From Lewinellaceae bacterium (GTDB lineage Bacteria > Bacteroidota > Bacteroidia > Chitinophagales > Saprospiraceae): a stretch of 64,000 nucleotides of DNA. The first letter of the stretch is position 1; each line of letters opens with the position of its first letter. Below are positions 27,546 through 36,032 of the stretch, piece after piece. The stretch lies in the NCBI GenBank assembly GCA_020636135.1, contig JACJYK010000001.1, positions 1,784,501 to 1,848,500 on the forward strand, in the 5' to 3' direction. The notes beneath the pieces were generated by a model, which searched no databases, was not told where the DNA came from, and worked only from the letters and a program-made list of their open reading frames with translations. The position numbers were made by a program, and so were the translations under genes.

Positions 27546-28694
27546 TCAGGAAAACCGTGATGTGGAAAGGAAATCTACAGGGTGGGAAGTCGATCCGTTG
27601 ATGGCCAGATCAGCCAGTATTTCTCCGATGACTGGTGCAAATTTAAACCCATGACCACTGAATCCGGCGGCAAACCAGGCGTTATCGGTGTAGGGTACCC
27701 GGTCGATTAAAAAATGTTCATCGGGTGACATGGTGTACATGCAATTTTGAAATGTGGACCAGGAACCCTGAATAGCCCCGAGGTACTTATGCAGGCCATA
27801 ATCCAGGGCTTCCTTTTCAGTATTCTTGAGTTTCTGGTCTTTCTCTTCTGGACGAATTTCAAATCCAGGAAAATGGTGTGCCATCTTTAATCCATCCGGA
27901 CTTCCAAATTCCTGTTCCGGCAATTCCGGAAATCCATAGAAAGATCCACCGTGCAGATCATCAGCCAGAATCCAGCATGGCATATGATCCAGTGCACAAT
28001 CTGGGCCACCTGTCTTCTTCAGCCAGGCAAGTACCTGTCGGGTGACTTTTAAAGGGACCTGAAGCTGACTCAGGAATTGGGCGGACCAGGCTCCGGCAGT
28101 GATGATCAACTGCTGACACGAATAGATATCCCGATTGGTGTGCACAGACCAACCGTCACCGCTATGGACAAAATCGGTCATCCATTCATCAATATGGATT
28201 AAAGCGCCCCGGGCCTGGGCAATTTCTGCCATCACCTGAATTGATTTCTCCGGTCGCAGAAAGCCGGCCTCCGGTTCAAGATAGGTATGGTAGTCTTCCG
28301 GAAGAGTAAATGCAGGAAAGTCTCGCAACTGGTCCTGCCGGGAGATTTTCTCAAAAGGGATGTTATACAAGTCCGCCGATCTTAAGCTTCCCGCGATAAG
28401 GTCCTGATCAGGCCGGCCATGATAAAGTAGCCCGGTCTGGTAATACAGGTTGGTACGTGCTTCTCCTTCGAGCTCGTTCCAAAGCTCATATGCTTTGATG
28501 AGGAGAGGGACATAGTCCGGATGTTCAAAATACGCTTTGCGAATGAGTCTTGACTGACCCAGATGAGACCCTTTGGTATGCCCGATCTGGTAGCGTTCCA
28601 AGCCCAGGACCGATACATCGCGTTTAGCCAGGTGATAGCAGGTTGCAGCACCCATAGAACCGACTCCTGCAACAATTACATCAAAACTTTTCAT
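27546..28694 (-). CDS. FAD-dependent N-methyl amino acid oxidase (sarcosine / N-methyltryptophan oxidase type)
   Basis: Monomeric sarcosine oxidase-like flavoenzyme of 382 residues that oxidatively removes N-methyl groups from amino acids, giving formaldehyde and peroxide. Seen are the Rossmann motif VAGVGSMGAATCYHLA at the N-terminus, the ERYQIGHTKGSHLGQSR loop near the flavin, ITAGAWSAQ, and QNCMYTMSPDEHFLIDR, whose cysteine corresponds to the covalent 8-alpha-S-cysteinyl FAD site in this family, then FAAGFSGHGFKFAPVIGE. The exact substrate is unknown. It heads a two-gene unit with the YigZ gene and diverges from the DUF1599 gene. Confidence 0.88.
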   Translation of the reverse strand: MKSFDVIVAGVGSMGAATCYHLAKRDVSVLGLERYQIGHTKGSHLGQSRLIRKAYFEHPDYVPLLIKAYELWNELEGEARTNLYYQTGLLYHGRPDQDLIAGSLRSADLYNIPFEKISRQDQLRDFPAFTLPEDYHTYLEPEAGFLRPEKSIQVMAEIAQARGALIHIDEWMTDFVHSGDGWSVHTNRDIYSCQQLIITAGAWSAQFLSQLQVPLKVTRQVLAWLKKTGGPDCALDHMPCWILADDLHGGSFYGFPELPEQEFGSPDGLKMAHHFPGFEIRPEEKDQKLKNTEKEALDYGLHKYLGAIQGSWSTFQNCMYTMSPDEHFLIDRVPYTDNAWFAAGFSGHGFKFAPVIGEILADLAINGSTSHPVDFLSTSRFS

Positions 28695-28753
28695 GGTTAT
28701 CGAGTTTCTGAAAACAGGATCCTGAAATCATCCAAATCTAAGCCTCAATCCTT

Positions 28754-28761
28754 TATATTTG
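28754..28761 (+). promoter_or_regulatory. Putative Bacteroidota -7 element for the DUF1599 operon
   Basis: TATATTTG matches TAnnTTTG and is followed by C-A-rich sequence. It ends only 13 bases before the GTG start at 28775, so the transcript would have a leader of less than ten bases. A 10-base palindrome (CAGGATCCTG, 28715-28724) lies about 30 bases upstream. Confidence 0.5.
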
Positions 28762-28774
28762 CAAAAAATCTAAA

Positions 28775-29323
28775 GTGAACCAAACGCTTGCCGCTTTCGA
28801 TGCAGTCATACTGGAATGCCAGGATATCTTTGTCAAAAAGACCAAGGATTATGGCACTGCCTGGCGAATCTTGCGGCCGGCCTCGCTCACCGATCAGATT
28901 TTCATCAAAGCAAAGCGCATCCGTAATTTACAATCAAATCTGGAGCAAAAAGTTGACGAAGGAATGGATGTTGAGTTTGTCGGGATCATCAATTATGCCC
29001 TGATGGCATTGATCCAGCTTAAACATCCCCCACAGGATCCGGATTATAAGGTGGATCCGGAGCAAGCCATGCAATGGTACCGGGAAGAAGCTTCCGAAAT
29101 CAAAACCTTGCTGGAACGAAAAAATCATGATTACGGAGAAGCCTGGCGAGATATGCGTGTCGCCTCAATGACCGACTTGATATTAATGAAACTACTCCGC
29201 ATCAAAGAAATCGAAGACAATGCGGGTTTTACCCTGATCAGCGAAGGCCTGGATGCCAACTATCAGGATATTATCAACTACGCAGTCTTTTGTTTGATTA
29301 AGCTTAAAGAACACGACATATGA
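28775..29323 (+). CDS. DUF1599 protein with two tandem copies of the domain
   Basis: Cytoplasmic protein of 182 residues, probably starting at GTG 28775, since no ATG lies upstream before the promoter-like element. It contains the same unit twice: residues 5-88 (KKTKDYGTAWRILRPASLTD ... IINYALMALIQLKH) and 98-180 (ERKNHDYGEAWRDMRVASMT ... IINYAVFCLIKLKE). This is DUF1599, called nucleotide modification-associated domain 1. The conserved DYG.AWR and D.INYA motifs are intact in both copies, so both may be functional. Its stop overlaps the next start (ATGA). The pairing with a DoxX/BT_3928 gene recurs in Bacteroidota, but the shared role is unknown. Confidence 0.85.
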   Translation: MNQTLAAFDAVILECQDIFVKKTKDYGTAWRILRPASLTDQIFIKAKRIRNLQSNLEQKVDEGMDVEFVGIINYALMALIQLKHPPQDPDYKVDPEQAMQWYREEASEIKTLLERKNHDYGEAWRDMRVASMTDLILMKLLRIKEIEDNAGFTLISEGLDANYQDIINYAVFCLIKLKEHDI

Positions 29324-30792
29324 CACTTTTAAACCTGGTCCTGCTTATAACGGGAATTGCTCTGGTGATCACGTTATTACTGGTTTTGGTTTTGAAAAAG
29401 CAAAAAAAGACCTGGGTAAGTTTTTTACAAAACTGGACCGGAGTGCTTTTCATCATTTCAGGTTGGGTAAAAGCCATTGACCCGATGGGTACTGCTTTCA
29501 AAATGGAAGAGTATTTTGCGGAGTTTCAGGCTGCTTTGGAGCCCACCTGGTTGAGCTTTCTGGCAAAATCATTTCCCTGGTTTGCTGAACACAGCATTGG
29601 CTTCAGTGTCTTTATGATCGTATTGGAAATCGTGCTTGGATTTGCACTCATCCTGGGATGGAAACCCAAGCTTACCAGTTGGTTGTTTTTCCTCATCGTG
29701 CTGTTTTTCCTTGCGCTGACTGGTTTTACCTTCCTGACGGGTTATGTGCCGGGTAACAATACATTTTTTGAATTCAGCGCATGGGGACCGTGGGTTAAGG
29801 AACAGATGCGGGTTACCGATTGCGGGTGTTTTGGTGACTTTTTAGTGCTTGATCCCCGGACATCGTTCTTCAAGGATGTCGTACTGATGTTCCCGGCTAT
29901 CCTGTTCCTGTTTCAGCAGAAAAACTTCCATCAATTGCTGACGGCGCCGATCCGGCATGGCATCATTGCATTAGCCACCGTAGGGCTGACTTATTTCTGT
30001 CTGAGTAATTACCTGTGGAACCTCCCGTCCGCCGACTTCAGACCTTTCAAAGAAGGTACTGATGTTTATACCCGGCGCAATGCTGAGATTGAGGCCATGA
30101 GTAGCAGACAGATTACCGGCTATCAGTTGACCAATAAGGAAACCGGAAAAGTTGTAGAGCTGCCTTATGAAGAATACATGGCTAATCTGGCCAATTATCC
30201 CAAGACCGATTGGAGTGCTGAACAGATTTTGAGTGAACCCGCCATCCAGCCAACGAAAATATCCGATTTTGCGGTTTACGACGAAGAGGGCAATGAGATA
30301 ACCGAAGACCTGCTTACGGATCCGGACTATAATTTCATGGTGGTCTCCTACATGCTGAAAGCTGGCGAATCGACCCGGTCAGTCACCATTCAGGACACCG
30401 TCTGGAAGTTGGACACTGTCCTGGTAGGAGACAGCACTGATCTTGTCCGGTCGTTTGACGTCCAGCCCAAAGAAGTTACGGAAGTAACCTATCACTGGGA
30501 TCCGGGATTATTAAAAAAGTATGCCAAGCTTAAACCATTTGTCGATGCAGCTAAAGGTGCGGGAATTAAGGTGTATGTCGTGGCTGGCGGTGCGAGTACC
30601 GAGAAAAGAGCAGCTTTCCGGGATGCAACTGGAGTGGATGTGCCCTTCTATGAGGCCGATGATATATTATTAAAAACAATTATTCGTTCTAATCCCGGAA
30701 TTGTTTTGATGAAACAGGGTGTGGTCATCAAGAAGTGGCACATAAACAAACTTCCTTCATTTACAGATGTAGAGAAAAGTTGGATGCAGTGA
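29320..30792 (+). CDS. BT_3928-type membrane protein: DoxX/MauE-like domain plus thioredoxin-like C-terminus
   Basis: Inner-membrane protein of 490 residues. Hydrophobic segments run at about residues 2-24, 34-52, 80-108, 116-140, 175-195 and 212-232, in the DoxX/MauE pattern. The polar loop after the fourth carries DCGCFGDF, a motif also seen in MauE-like proteins. Residues 240-400 form a soluble domain without a name. The last 90 residues (LKPFVDAAKGAGIKVYVVAG ... GIVLMKQGVVIKKWHINKLPS) look like a thioredoxin fold lacking a CxxC active site. It overlaps DUF1599 by 4 bases. A redox or quinone-linked role is inferred from the family only. Confidence 0.8.
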   Translation: MTLLNLVLLITGIALVITLLLVLVLKKQKKTWVSFLQNWTGVLFIISGWVKAIDPMGTAFKMEEYFAEFQAALEPTWLSFLAKSFPWFAEHSIGFSVFMIVLEIVLGFALILGWKPKLTSWLFFLIVLFFLALTGFTFLTGYVPGNNTFFEFSAWGPWVKEQMRVTDCGCFGDFLVLDPRTSFFKDVVLMFPAILFLFQQKNFHQLLTAPIRHGIIALATVGLTYFCLSNYLWNLPSADFRPFKEGTDVYTRRNAEIEAMSSRQITGYQLTNKETGKVVELPYEEYMANLANYPKTDWSAEQILSEPAIQPTKISDFAVYDEEGNEITEDLLTDPDYNFMVVSYMLKAGESTRSVTIQDTVWKLDTVLVGDSTDLVRSFDVQPKEVTEVTYHWDPGLLKKYAKLKPFVDAAKGAGIKVYVVAGGASTEKRAAFRDATGVDVPFYEADDILLKTIIRSNPGIVLMKQGVVIKKWHINKLPSFTDVEKSWMQ

Positions 30793-30896
30793 ACGGATCG
30801 GAACACATTTCAAAAAAATGATTGAGATTGCCTTCCGGTTATCACACAAAAATTGACTTTCTTTGCGTTTTATCCAGGACATGACTAAAGCGTTTC

Positions 30897-31829
30897 ATGT
30901 TAAGTAGAAGAAATATCCGAGTAAAAGTAATGCAGGCGCTCTATGCGCTCAACAGAGACGAAGAACTAACCATCGCGCAGGCATTACGTGCCTACGAGAC
31001 AAGTACTGAAAATTCGTTCGTTCTGTACCTGTTCAATATCTACACGCTATTGCAGATCTGCCGGTTTGCCAAAGTAGATGCCCAGAAGCGGCATGCAAAG
31101 TACCTGCCTTCAGAAGAAGACCTTAAATTCACCGATAAGTTTTATACAAATGCCCTGATTCAGAGCCTGGTAAAACATACCCAGCTGCAGAAGAAGATCA
31201 AGGATTTGCATTTCGAAACAAGGTTGGATCAGGATCTCATTCGCAAGATGTACAAAGACTTTTCCAATGAGGAAGTCTACAAAGCCTACATTCAGAAGGA
31301 GGTAACAACTGAGGAAGACCATGTAGACATACTCCATGAACTGTACCGGTTCATCCGGAGGAGCGAAGTGTTCAATGAAATGGTAGAAGATCTCTATGCA
31401 ACCTGGGAAGACGATAAATCCCTTGTGGTCGGTGCCGTTAAAAAAACCTTGAAGGCTTTACCGGCAGCAAGTGATTTTCTGGAAGAATACCAGGTGCAAA
31501 GTGAAACGTATCAGTTTGGAATTCAATTGCTCAACCGGACCGCGCAGGACGACACCAAGATCCAGGAGATATTTGAACCCACATTAAAAAATTGGGATGT
31601 CGAAAGGTTGGCATTGATAGATACCATACTAATCAAAATGGCGATCGCTGAATTCCTGTATTTCAAGAGCATACCCACGAAAGTGACCTTAAACGAATAC
31701 GTCGAAGTCTCTAAGCAATACAGTACTGCCAAGAGTAAAGACTTTATCAATGGCATCCTGGACAAGGTAATGAAGCAACTCCAGGATGATGGATTAATTA
31801 AGAAGGAGGGCAGGGGACTGCTCGATTAA
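30897..31829 (+). CDS. nusB: Transcription antitermination protein NusB (long Bacteroidota form)
   Basis: All-helical RNA-binding protein of 310 residues. The classic NusB domain is the C-terminal 140 residues, ending with NWDVERLALIDTILIKMAIAE and the VTLNEYVEVSKQYSTAKSKDFINGILD signature. The extra N-terminal 170 residues begin with a second NusB-like MLSRRNIRVKVMQALYAL and are usual for this phylum. It assembles with NusE/S10 on boxA RNA to prevent early termination on rRNA operons. It lies 8 bases before guaA. A tiny 8-codon frame starting at 30881 overlaps its start codon in another frame; this may be chance. Confidence 0.93.
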   Translation: MLSRRNIRVKVMQALYALNRDEELTIAQALRAYETSTENSFVLYLFNIYTLLQICRFAKVDAQKRHAKYLPSEEDLKFTDKFYTNALIQSLVKHTQLQKKIKDLHFETRLDQDLIRKMYKDFSNEEVYKAYIQKEVTTEEDHVDILHELYRFIRRSEVFNEMVEDLYATWEDDKSLVVGAVKKTLKALPAASDFLEEYQVQSETYQFGIQLLNRTAQDDTKIQEIFEPTLKNWDVERLALIDTILIKMAIAEFLYFKSIPTKVTLNEYVEVSKQYSTAKSKDFINGILDKVMKQLQDDGLIKKEGRGLLD

Positions 31830-31837
31830 TCGTTCCT

Positions 31838-33370
31838 ATGGATCAGAAGGTTTTGATTTTGGATTTTGGGTCGCAATACACCCAACTCATTGCCCGTAGA
31901 GTTCGTGAGGCCAATGTATATTGTGAAATACAGCCCTACAATTTCACCATTTCCCACCCGGAAGAATGGCAGGCCATTATTCTGTCCGGAAGTCCGTATT
32001 CGGTTCAGGATGCGGAAGCGCTGCATGTCAATATTGATCATGTTTTGGGTCATACGCCGGTCCTTGCGGTATGTTACGGGGCTCAGTATATTGCTCAGCA
32101 ATTGGGAGGTGAAGTGAAACGATCCCAAAAAAGGGAATATGGCAAAGCCGAGCTGAATATTCTGCTCGAAGATCCCATTTTTACAAATCTGGACAAAAAC
32201 AGTCAGGTCTGGATGTCCCATGCTGATACCATTCTGGAGATCCCGGAAGGTTATGAACTCTTGGCCAGTACGGATGGCATACCGGTCGCTGCTTTCAGGG
32301 GCAACCGTCACGGACAGCCCGTCTATGGGTTGCAGTTCCACCCTGAGGTGACCCATACCCTTCAGGGGAAGCAGATCCTGAGCAATTTCCTCTACCGTAT
32401 TGCCGGATGTAAGCCGGATTGGACACCGGATTCTTTTATCCAGGAGAGCGTGCGTCAGATCAGAGAGGAAGTAGGAGACCAGAAAGTGATCATGGCCATA
32501 TCGGGTGGAGTCGATTCGACGGTGTGTGCCTATCTGGTACAGGAGGCGATCGGAGATCAGCTTACCTGCATCTTCGTCGATAACGGATTGCTCAGAAAGA
32601 ACGAATTTACCCAGGTCCTGGATGCCTACCATGAACATGGCTTACAAGTCATTGGAGTTGATGCCCGTCACCGGTTTTGGGATGGGTTGCACGGAGTTTC
32701 GGATCCGGAAACCAAACGCAAGATCATCGGAAAGACCTTTATAGAAGTGTTTGACGAAGAAGCTCATAAGCTGACCGGTATCAGCTGGTTGGCTCAGGGT
32801 ACCATCTATCCTGACGTCATCGAAAGCTTATCCGTACATGGGCCAAGCGCTACCATCAAGTCGCATCACAATGTGGGTGGATTGCCGGATACACTGAATC
32901 TGAAACTGCTGGAACCCCTGCGGTTTCTGTTTAAGGACGAAGTAAGACAAGTTGGTCTGGCACTGGGCGTTCCCCCCTCCATCATCAGCCGTCATCCATT
33001 TCCGGGTCCCGGATTGAGTATACGTATCCTGGGAGCGATTACAGAAGATAAGATCAGGTTATTGCAGGAGGCAGATGACATTTTCATTCGAAACCTGAAG
33101 GAAAGTGGATGGTATAACCAGGTATGGCAGGCGGCTGTGATCCTGCTGAATGCCCAGTCAGTAGGTGTCATGGGTGATGAGCGTACCTATGAGTTTGTTG
33201 TTGCTCTGCGCGCTGTCAATTCTGTCGATGGTATGACCGCCGAATGGAGTAAATTGCCCCATGAACTCCTGGCTAAAGTGAGTAATGAAATCATTAATCA
33301 GGTAAAAGGGATAAATCGAGTGGTCTATGACATCAGCACGAAACCGCCGGCTACCATTGAATGGGAGTAA
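31838..33370 (+). CDS. guaA: GMP synthase (glutamine-hydrolysing)
   Basis: Two-domain enzyme of 510 residues converting XMP, ATP and glutamine to GMP. The glutaminase domain spans residues 1-190, with nucleophile C79 in AVCYGAQYIAQQLGG and the His/Glu pair in GLQFHPEVTHT. The ATP-pyrophosphatase domain follows with the PP-loop AISGGVDSTV, and the dimerisation domain ends with KPPATIEWE as in all GuaA proteins. Full length with no alterations. It is sandwiched between nusB (8 bases) and the PBP1-like lipoprotein gene (7 bases), so these three are one operon. Confidence 0.97.
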   Translation: MDQKVLILDFGSQYTQLIARRVREANVYCEIQPYNFTISHPEEWQAIILSGSPYSVQDAEALHVNIDHVLGHTPVLAVCYGAQYIAQQLGGEVKRSQKREYGKAELNILLEDPIFTNLDKNSQVWMSHADTILEIPEGYELLASTDGIPVAAFRGNRHGQPVYGLQFHPEVTHTLQGKQILSNFLYRIAGCKPDWTPDSFIQESVRQIREEVGDQKVIMAISGGVDSTVCAYLVQEAIGDQLTCIFVDNGLLRKNEFTQVLDAYHEHGLQVIGVDARHRFWDGLHGVSDPETKRKIIGKTFIEVFDEEAHKLTGISWLAQGTIYPDVIESLSVHGPSATIKSHHNVGGLPDTLNLKLLEPLRFLFKDEVRQVGLALGVPPSIISRHPFPGPGLSIRILGAITEDKIRLLQEADDIFIRNLKESGWYNQVWQAAVILLNAQSVGVMGDERTYEFVVALRAVNSVDGMTAEWSKLPHELLAKVSNEIINQVKGINRVVYDISTKPPATIEWE

Positions 33371-33377
33371 AGGGTAT

Positions 33378-34748
33378 ATGCGTATCGTCATTTTTTGTTT
33401 CACCGTTTTGCTGGCTGGGAGTTGTTCATTTACCAAAAAAACGACGACTACCAAACCGGCGACGACGGGCAGCCCAACCCACACGGCTGGGCATGTTTAC
33501 AATCCCAAAACTGGCCAATGGGAACCTGCCAATCCGGATAATACACGGGTTGATACATTAACCTGGGGTGACCTCCCCGAGCCGGCTCCTGTTGAGGACC
33601 AGACTTTTGAGGATTTAAGGCCGGAATCGAATCGAAAGGATCGGTATCAGGTTTCCTTATTACTGCCTCTTCAGTCTCAGGACATCTCTACCGGGTCGGA
33701 CAAAGTCCCAGTCATTACAGAAAAATTCATCCAGTACCTGATTGGTTATGAACAGGGAGTAAAAAAGCTGGAGCGTGAAGGTATTTATCTGGATACCAAG
33801 GTATTTGATACGGAAAACTCCCAGAAAGAAGTGAGTCAGATCATAAAAGATCCAACCTTTGAAAAAACCGATCTGATCCTGGGGCCATACCGTCGAAACA
33901 TGGTAGAAGAAATGGCGGACTATGTAAAAACAAAACAGGTGCCCATGGTTACCCCATGGACCAGTTTTAGCCAGTTTGGAGTGGATAATCCTTTTTATGT
34001 TCTCAGTAAACCAGGCTATCAGTCACACTGTCAATTTATTATGGACGATATCAGTCACCGGTATCCGAATGCACAGGTTTTTTTAGTGTACCGGGAAGGT
34101 GAAGAGTATTTCAAGAACTTCTTTGGTGATGAAACCAAATACATTTCTTTTGTGGTGCATGATGAGACCATGGATCTCCAGAATACATTCCCCGATTCGG
34201 TAGTTACCGCTAACCGCCCGAATGTGTTTATCATCCCTCACTTCCGGTTTGCAGAATCCGAGCGGCGTTTTGTTTATGCCATGTTGCGTAAAATCGGAAT
34301 CATACCACCTGAATATCAGGTGACCACCTACATATTGCCTCAGATGAAATCTTTGGCTGAGACCGACTACGATCTGTTTAATCAAAGCAGGATTTACATA
34401 TTGGAGACGGGCATGACACGGACTGCCAGCCCGGATTACCAGACCCTGAAGCGGTATTTCCAAAATGAGTTTAACACATTTGTGACCGAAGATGCTCTGG
34501 AAGCATATGATCAGATCGTATTTGCCGGAAGAATGTTAAAAAAGCATGGCACTCAATTCCAATATTATCTGGAAGGGGAATCATATGACGATCCGGTTTA
34601 TATGCAATTTGAATTTAAACCCGTCTATCCATCCGGGCAGCCCAGATCTGCTGAAGAAACGGGCGTTGACCAAATCCAATATTTTGAAAATCAACACTTT
34701 GAGCTGATCCAGCTCAAGGATTTTCAATTTGTACGCGTACAGAATTAG
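33378..34748 (+). CDS. Lipoprotein with PBP1-like ligand-binding domain
   Basis: Exported lipoprotein of 456 residues from the ATG at 33378, which places MRIVIFCFTVLLAGSC, a standard lipobox, at the N-terminus; the longer frame would begin inside guaA. A Thr/Pro/Lys-rich linker to about residue 90 leads to a periplasmic binding protein type 1 fold (YQVSLLLPLQS, YEQGVKKLEREG, LILGPYRRNMVEEMADY, VPMVTPWTSFS). This fold is found in the PBP1/LysM proteins of Bacteroidota and in LpoA/LivJ-type proteins. No LysM domain is present here. It may sense or bind an envelope ligand; I cannot say which. Its stop codon overlaps that of the converging aminotransferase. Confidence 0.8.
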   Translation: MRIVIFCFTVLLAGSCSFTKKTTTTKPATTGSPTHTAGHVYNPKTGQWEPANPDNTRVDTLTWGDLPEPAPVEDQTFEDLRPESNRKDRYQVSLLLPLQSQDISTGSDKVPVITEKFIQYLIGYEQGVKKLEREGIYLDTKVFDTENSQKEVSQIIKDPTFEKTDLILGPYRRNMVEEMADYVKTKQVPMVTPWTSFSQFGVDNPFYVLSKPGYQSHCQFIMDDISHRYPNAQVFLVYREGEEYFKNFFGDETKYISFVVHDETMDLQNTFPDSVVTANRPNVFIIPHFRFAESERRFVYAMLRKIGIIPPEYQVTTYILPQMKSLAETDYDLFNQSRIYILETGMTRTASPDYQTLKRYFQNEFNTFVTEDALEAYDQIVFAGRMLKKHGTQFQYYLEGESYDDPVYMQFEFKPVYPSGQPRSAEETGVDQIQYFENQHFELIQLKDFQFVRVQN

Positions 34749-35947
34749 TGTAGTGCGGTCAGCGCATTTTTTATCCGGTCGGCTGCATCGATGATCTCTT
34801 CGTCAGACGCTGCATACGAGATACGAATGCAATCGGGGGCGCCGAAAGCTTCACCGGAAACAATGCCAACATGTGCCTTTTCAAGAATGTATTCCGCAAA
34901 ATCATCGGCATTGTGAATGGTTTGTGAGCCATCACTTTTGCCAAAATATGCGCTGATATCCGGAAGCAGATAGAATGCTCCCAGCGGTTTGTTGGTGCGA
35001 ATGCCCGGTATCTCAGAAAATTTCTTTATGATCAGATCCCGACGGTGGAGGAATGCTTTGTTCATCTCGAAGGTCGCGGTCAGGTCTGATTCAAGGCCGA
35101 ATTTTGCAGCCCGTTGTGCGAAGGAAGATGCGCCTGAAGTGACCTGGCCCTGGATTTTGCTGCAAGCAGCTGCCAGCCAGGCGGGAGCGGCCATAAATCC
35201 GAGACGCCATCCCGTCATCGCGAATCCCTTGGAGAATCCATTGACCGTAATGGTACGGTCTAACATGCCGGGAAGGCTACCGATGCTATGGTGTTTTTCT
35301 CCAAAATTGATGAACTCATAGATTTCGTCGGAGACGATCATGAGGTTGGGATGGGAAAGGATAATTTTTGCAAATGCTTCCAGCTCTTCTTTCGAAAATA
35401 CAGAACCGGAAGGATTACAGGGTGATGAAAACAACACAAACTTGGTACGGTCAGTAATGGCAGCCGCCAGCTGACCTGCGCTCACTTTAAAATCCTGCTC
35501 AATGCCTGCGGTTAGGATTACCGCTTTACCACCCACAAATTCAACGATATCTTTATAGGAAACCCAGTAGGGAGCTAAAATAACAGCTTCGTCACCCGGG
35601 TTCAGGAGGGTCATGGCAATATTGGCAATAGATTGTTTGGCACCATTGCTTACCACGATCTGGTTGGGGGCATAATCCAGGCCATTATCCCGTTTCAGCT
35701 TCTGGCAAATCGCCTGACGAAGGTCTTCAAAGCCGGGAACCGGTGAATATTTTGTCCAACCTTCATCCAATGCTTTCTTGGCAGCTTCCTTTATATGTTC
35801 CGGTGTGTCAAAATCAGGTTCACCGATACTCAGGTTGATGACGCTGATTCCTTTTGCTTTAAGCTCCCTGGTTTTCTGTGCCATGCGAAGGGTAGCTGAC
35901 TCGGTCATTTGCTGAACGCGGGTTGAAAGCATTTGATTTGGATCCAT
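34745..35947 (-). CDS. Pyridoxal-phosphate aminotransferase, aspartate aminotransferase family I gamma
   Basis: Class I/II aminotransferase of 400 residues, transferring amino groups between aspartate (or a related amino acid) and 2-oxoglutarate. Visible are INLSIGEPDFDTPEHIKEAA, YSPVPGFEDLRQAI, SNGAKQSIAN (phosphate contact), FSSPCNPSGSV, IVSDEIYEFINFG, and the Schiff-base lysine in TVNGFSKGFAMTGWRLG. This is the thermophile-type AspC/AspB1 subgroup; aromatic or prephenate specificity is not excluded. The ends of this gene and the PBP1-like lipoprotein gene overlap by 4 bases tail to tail. It diverges from the GT2 gene at 36033 across an 85-base region with an operator-like palindrome. Confidence 0.92.
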   Translation of the reverse strand: MDPNQMLSTRVQQMTESATLRMAQKTRELKAKGISVINLSIGEPDFDTPEHIKEAAKKALDEGWTKYSPVPGFEDLRQAICQKLKRDNGLDYAPNQIVVSNGAKQSIANIAMTLLNPGDEAVILAPYWVSYKDIVEFVGGKAVILTAGIEQDFKVSAGQLAAAITDRTKFVLFSSPCNPSGSVFSKEELEAFAKIILSHPNLMIVSDEIYEFINFGEKHHSIGSLPGMLDRTITVNGFSKGFAMTGWRLGFMAAPAWLAAACSKIQGQVTSGASSFAQRAAKFGLESDLTATFEMNKAFLHRRDLIIKKFSEIPGIRTNKPLGAFYLLPDISAYFGKSDGSQTIHNADDFAEYILEKAHVGIVSGEAFGAPDCIRISYAASDEEIIDAADRIKNALTALH

Positions 35948-35968
35948 TTTGTTTTAGTTTTACCGCCG

Positions 35969-35976
35969 CAAATGTA
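35969..35976 (-). promoter_or_regulatory. Putative Bacteroidota -7 element for the aminotransferase gene
   Basis: The minus strand reads TACATTTG followed by C, an exact TAnnTTTG match, about 22 bases before the ATG at 35947. The -33 TTG is not evident. Confidence 0.5.
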
Positions 35977-35979
35977 ACG

Positions 35980-35995
35980 AACTGATGCATCAGTT
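35980..35995. promoter_or_regulatory. Perfect 16-base palindrome, candidate operator
   Basis: AACTGATGCATCAGTT is its own reverse complement. It sits in the 85-base divergent region, directly upstream of the -7 element of the aminotransferase gene and 38 bases before the GT2 start. A regulator bound there could act on one or both genes. The regulator is unknown. Confidence 0.45.
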
Positions 35996-36032
35996 GTTGG
36001 CTAAAGCGATATAAAAAAAGACCATATCTACA

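Noticed and set aside
30858..30865. TTTCTTTG as a promoter for nusB-guaA
   Set aside because: It misses the TA of TAnnTTTG and no TTG lies at the right distance. It may still act, but the support is too weak to list as a feature.
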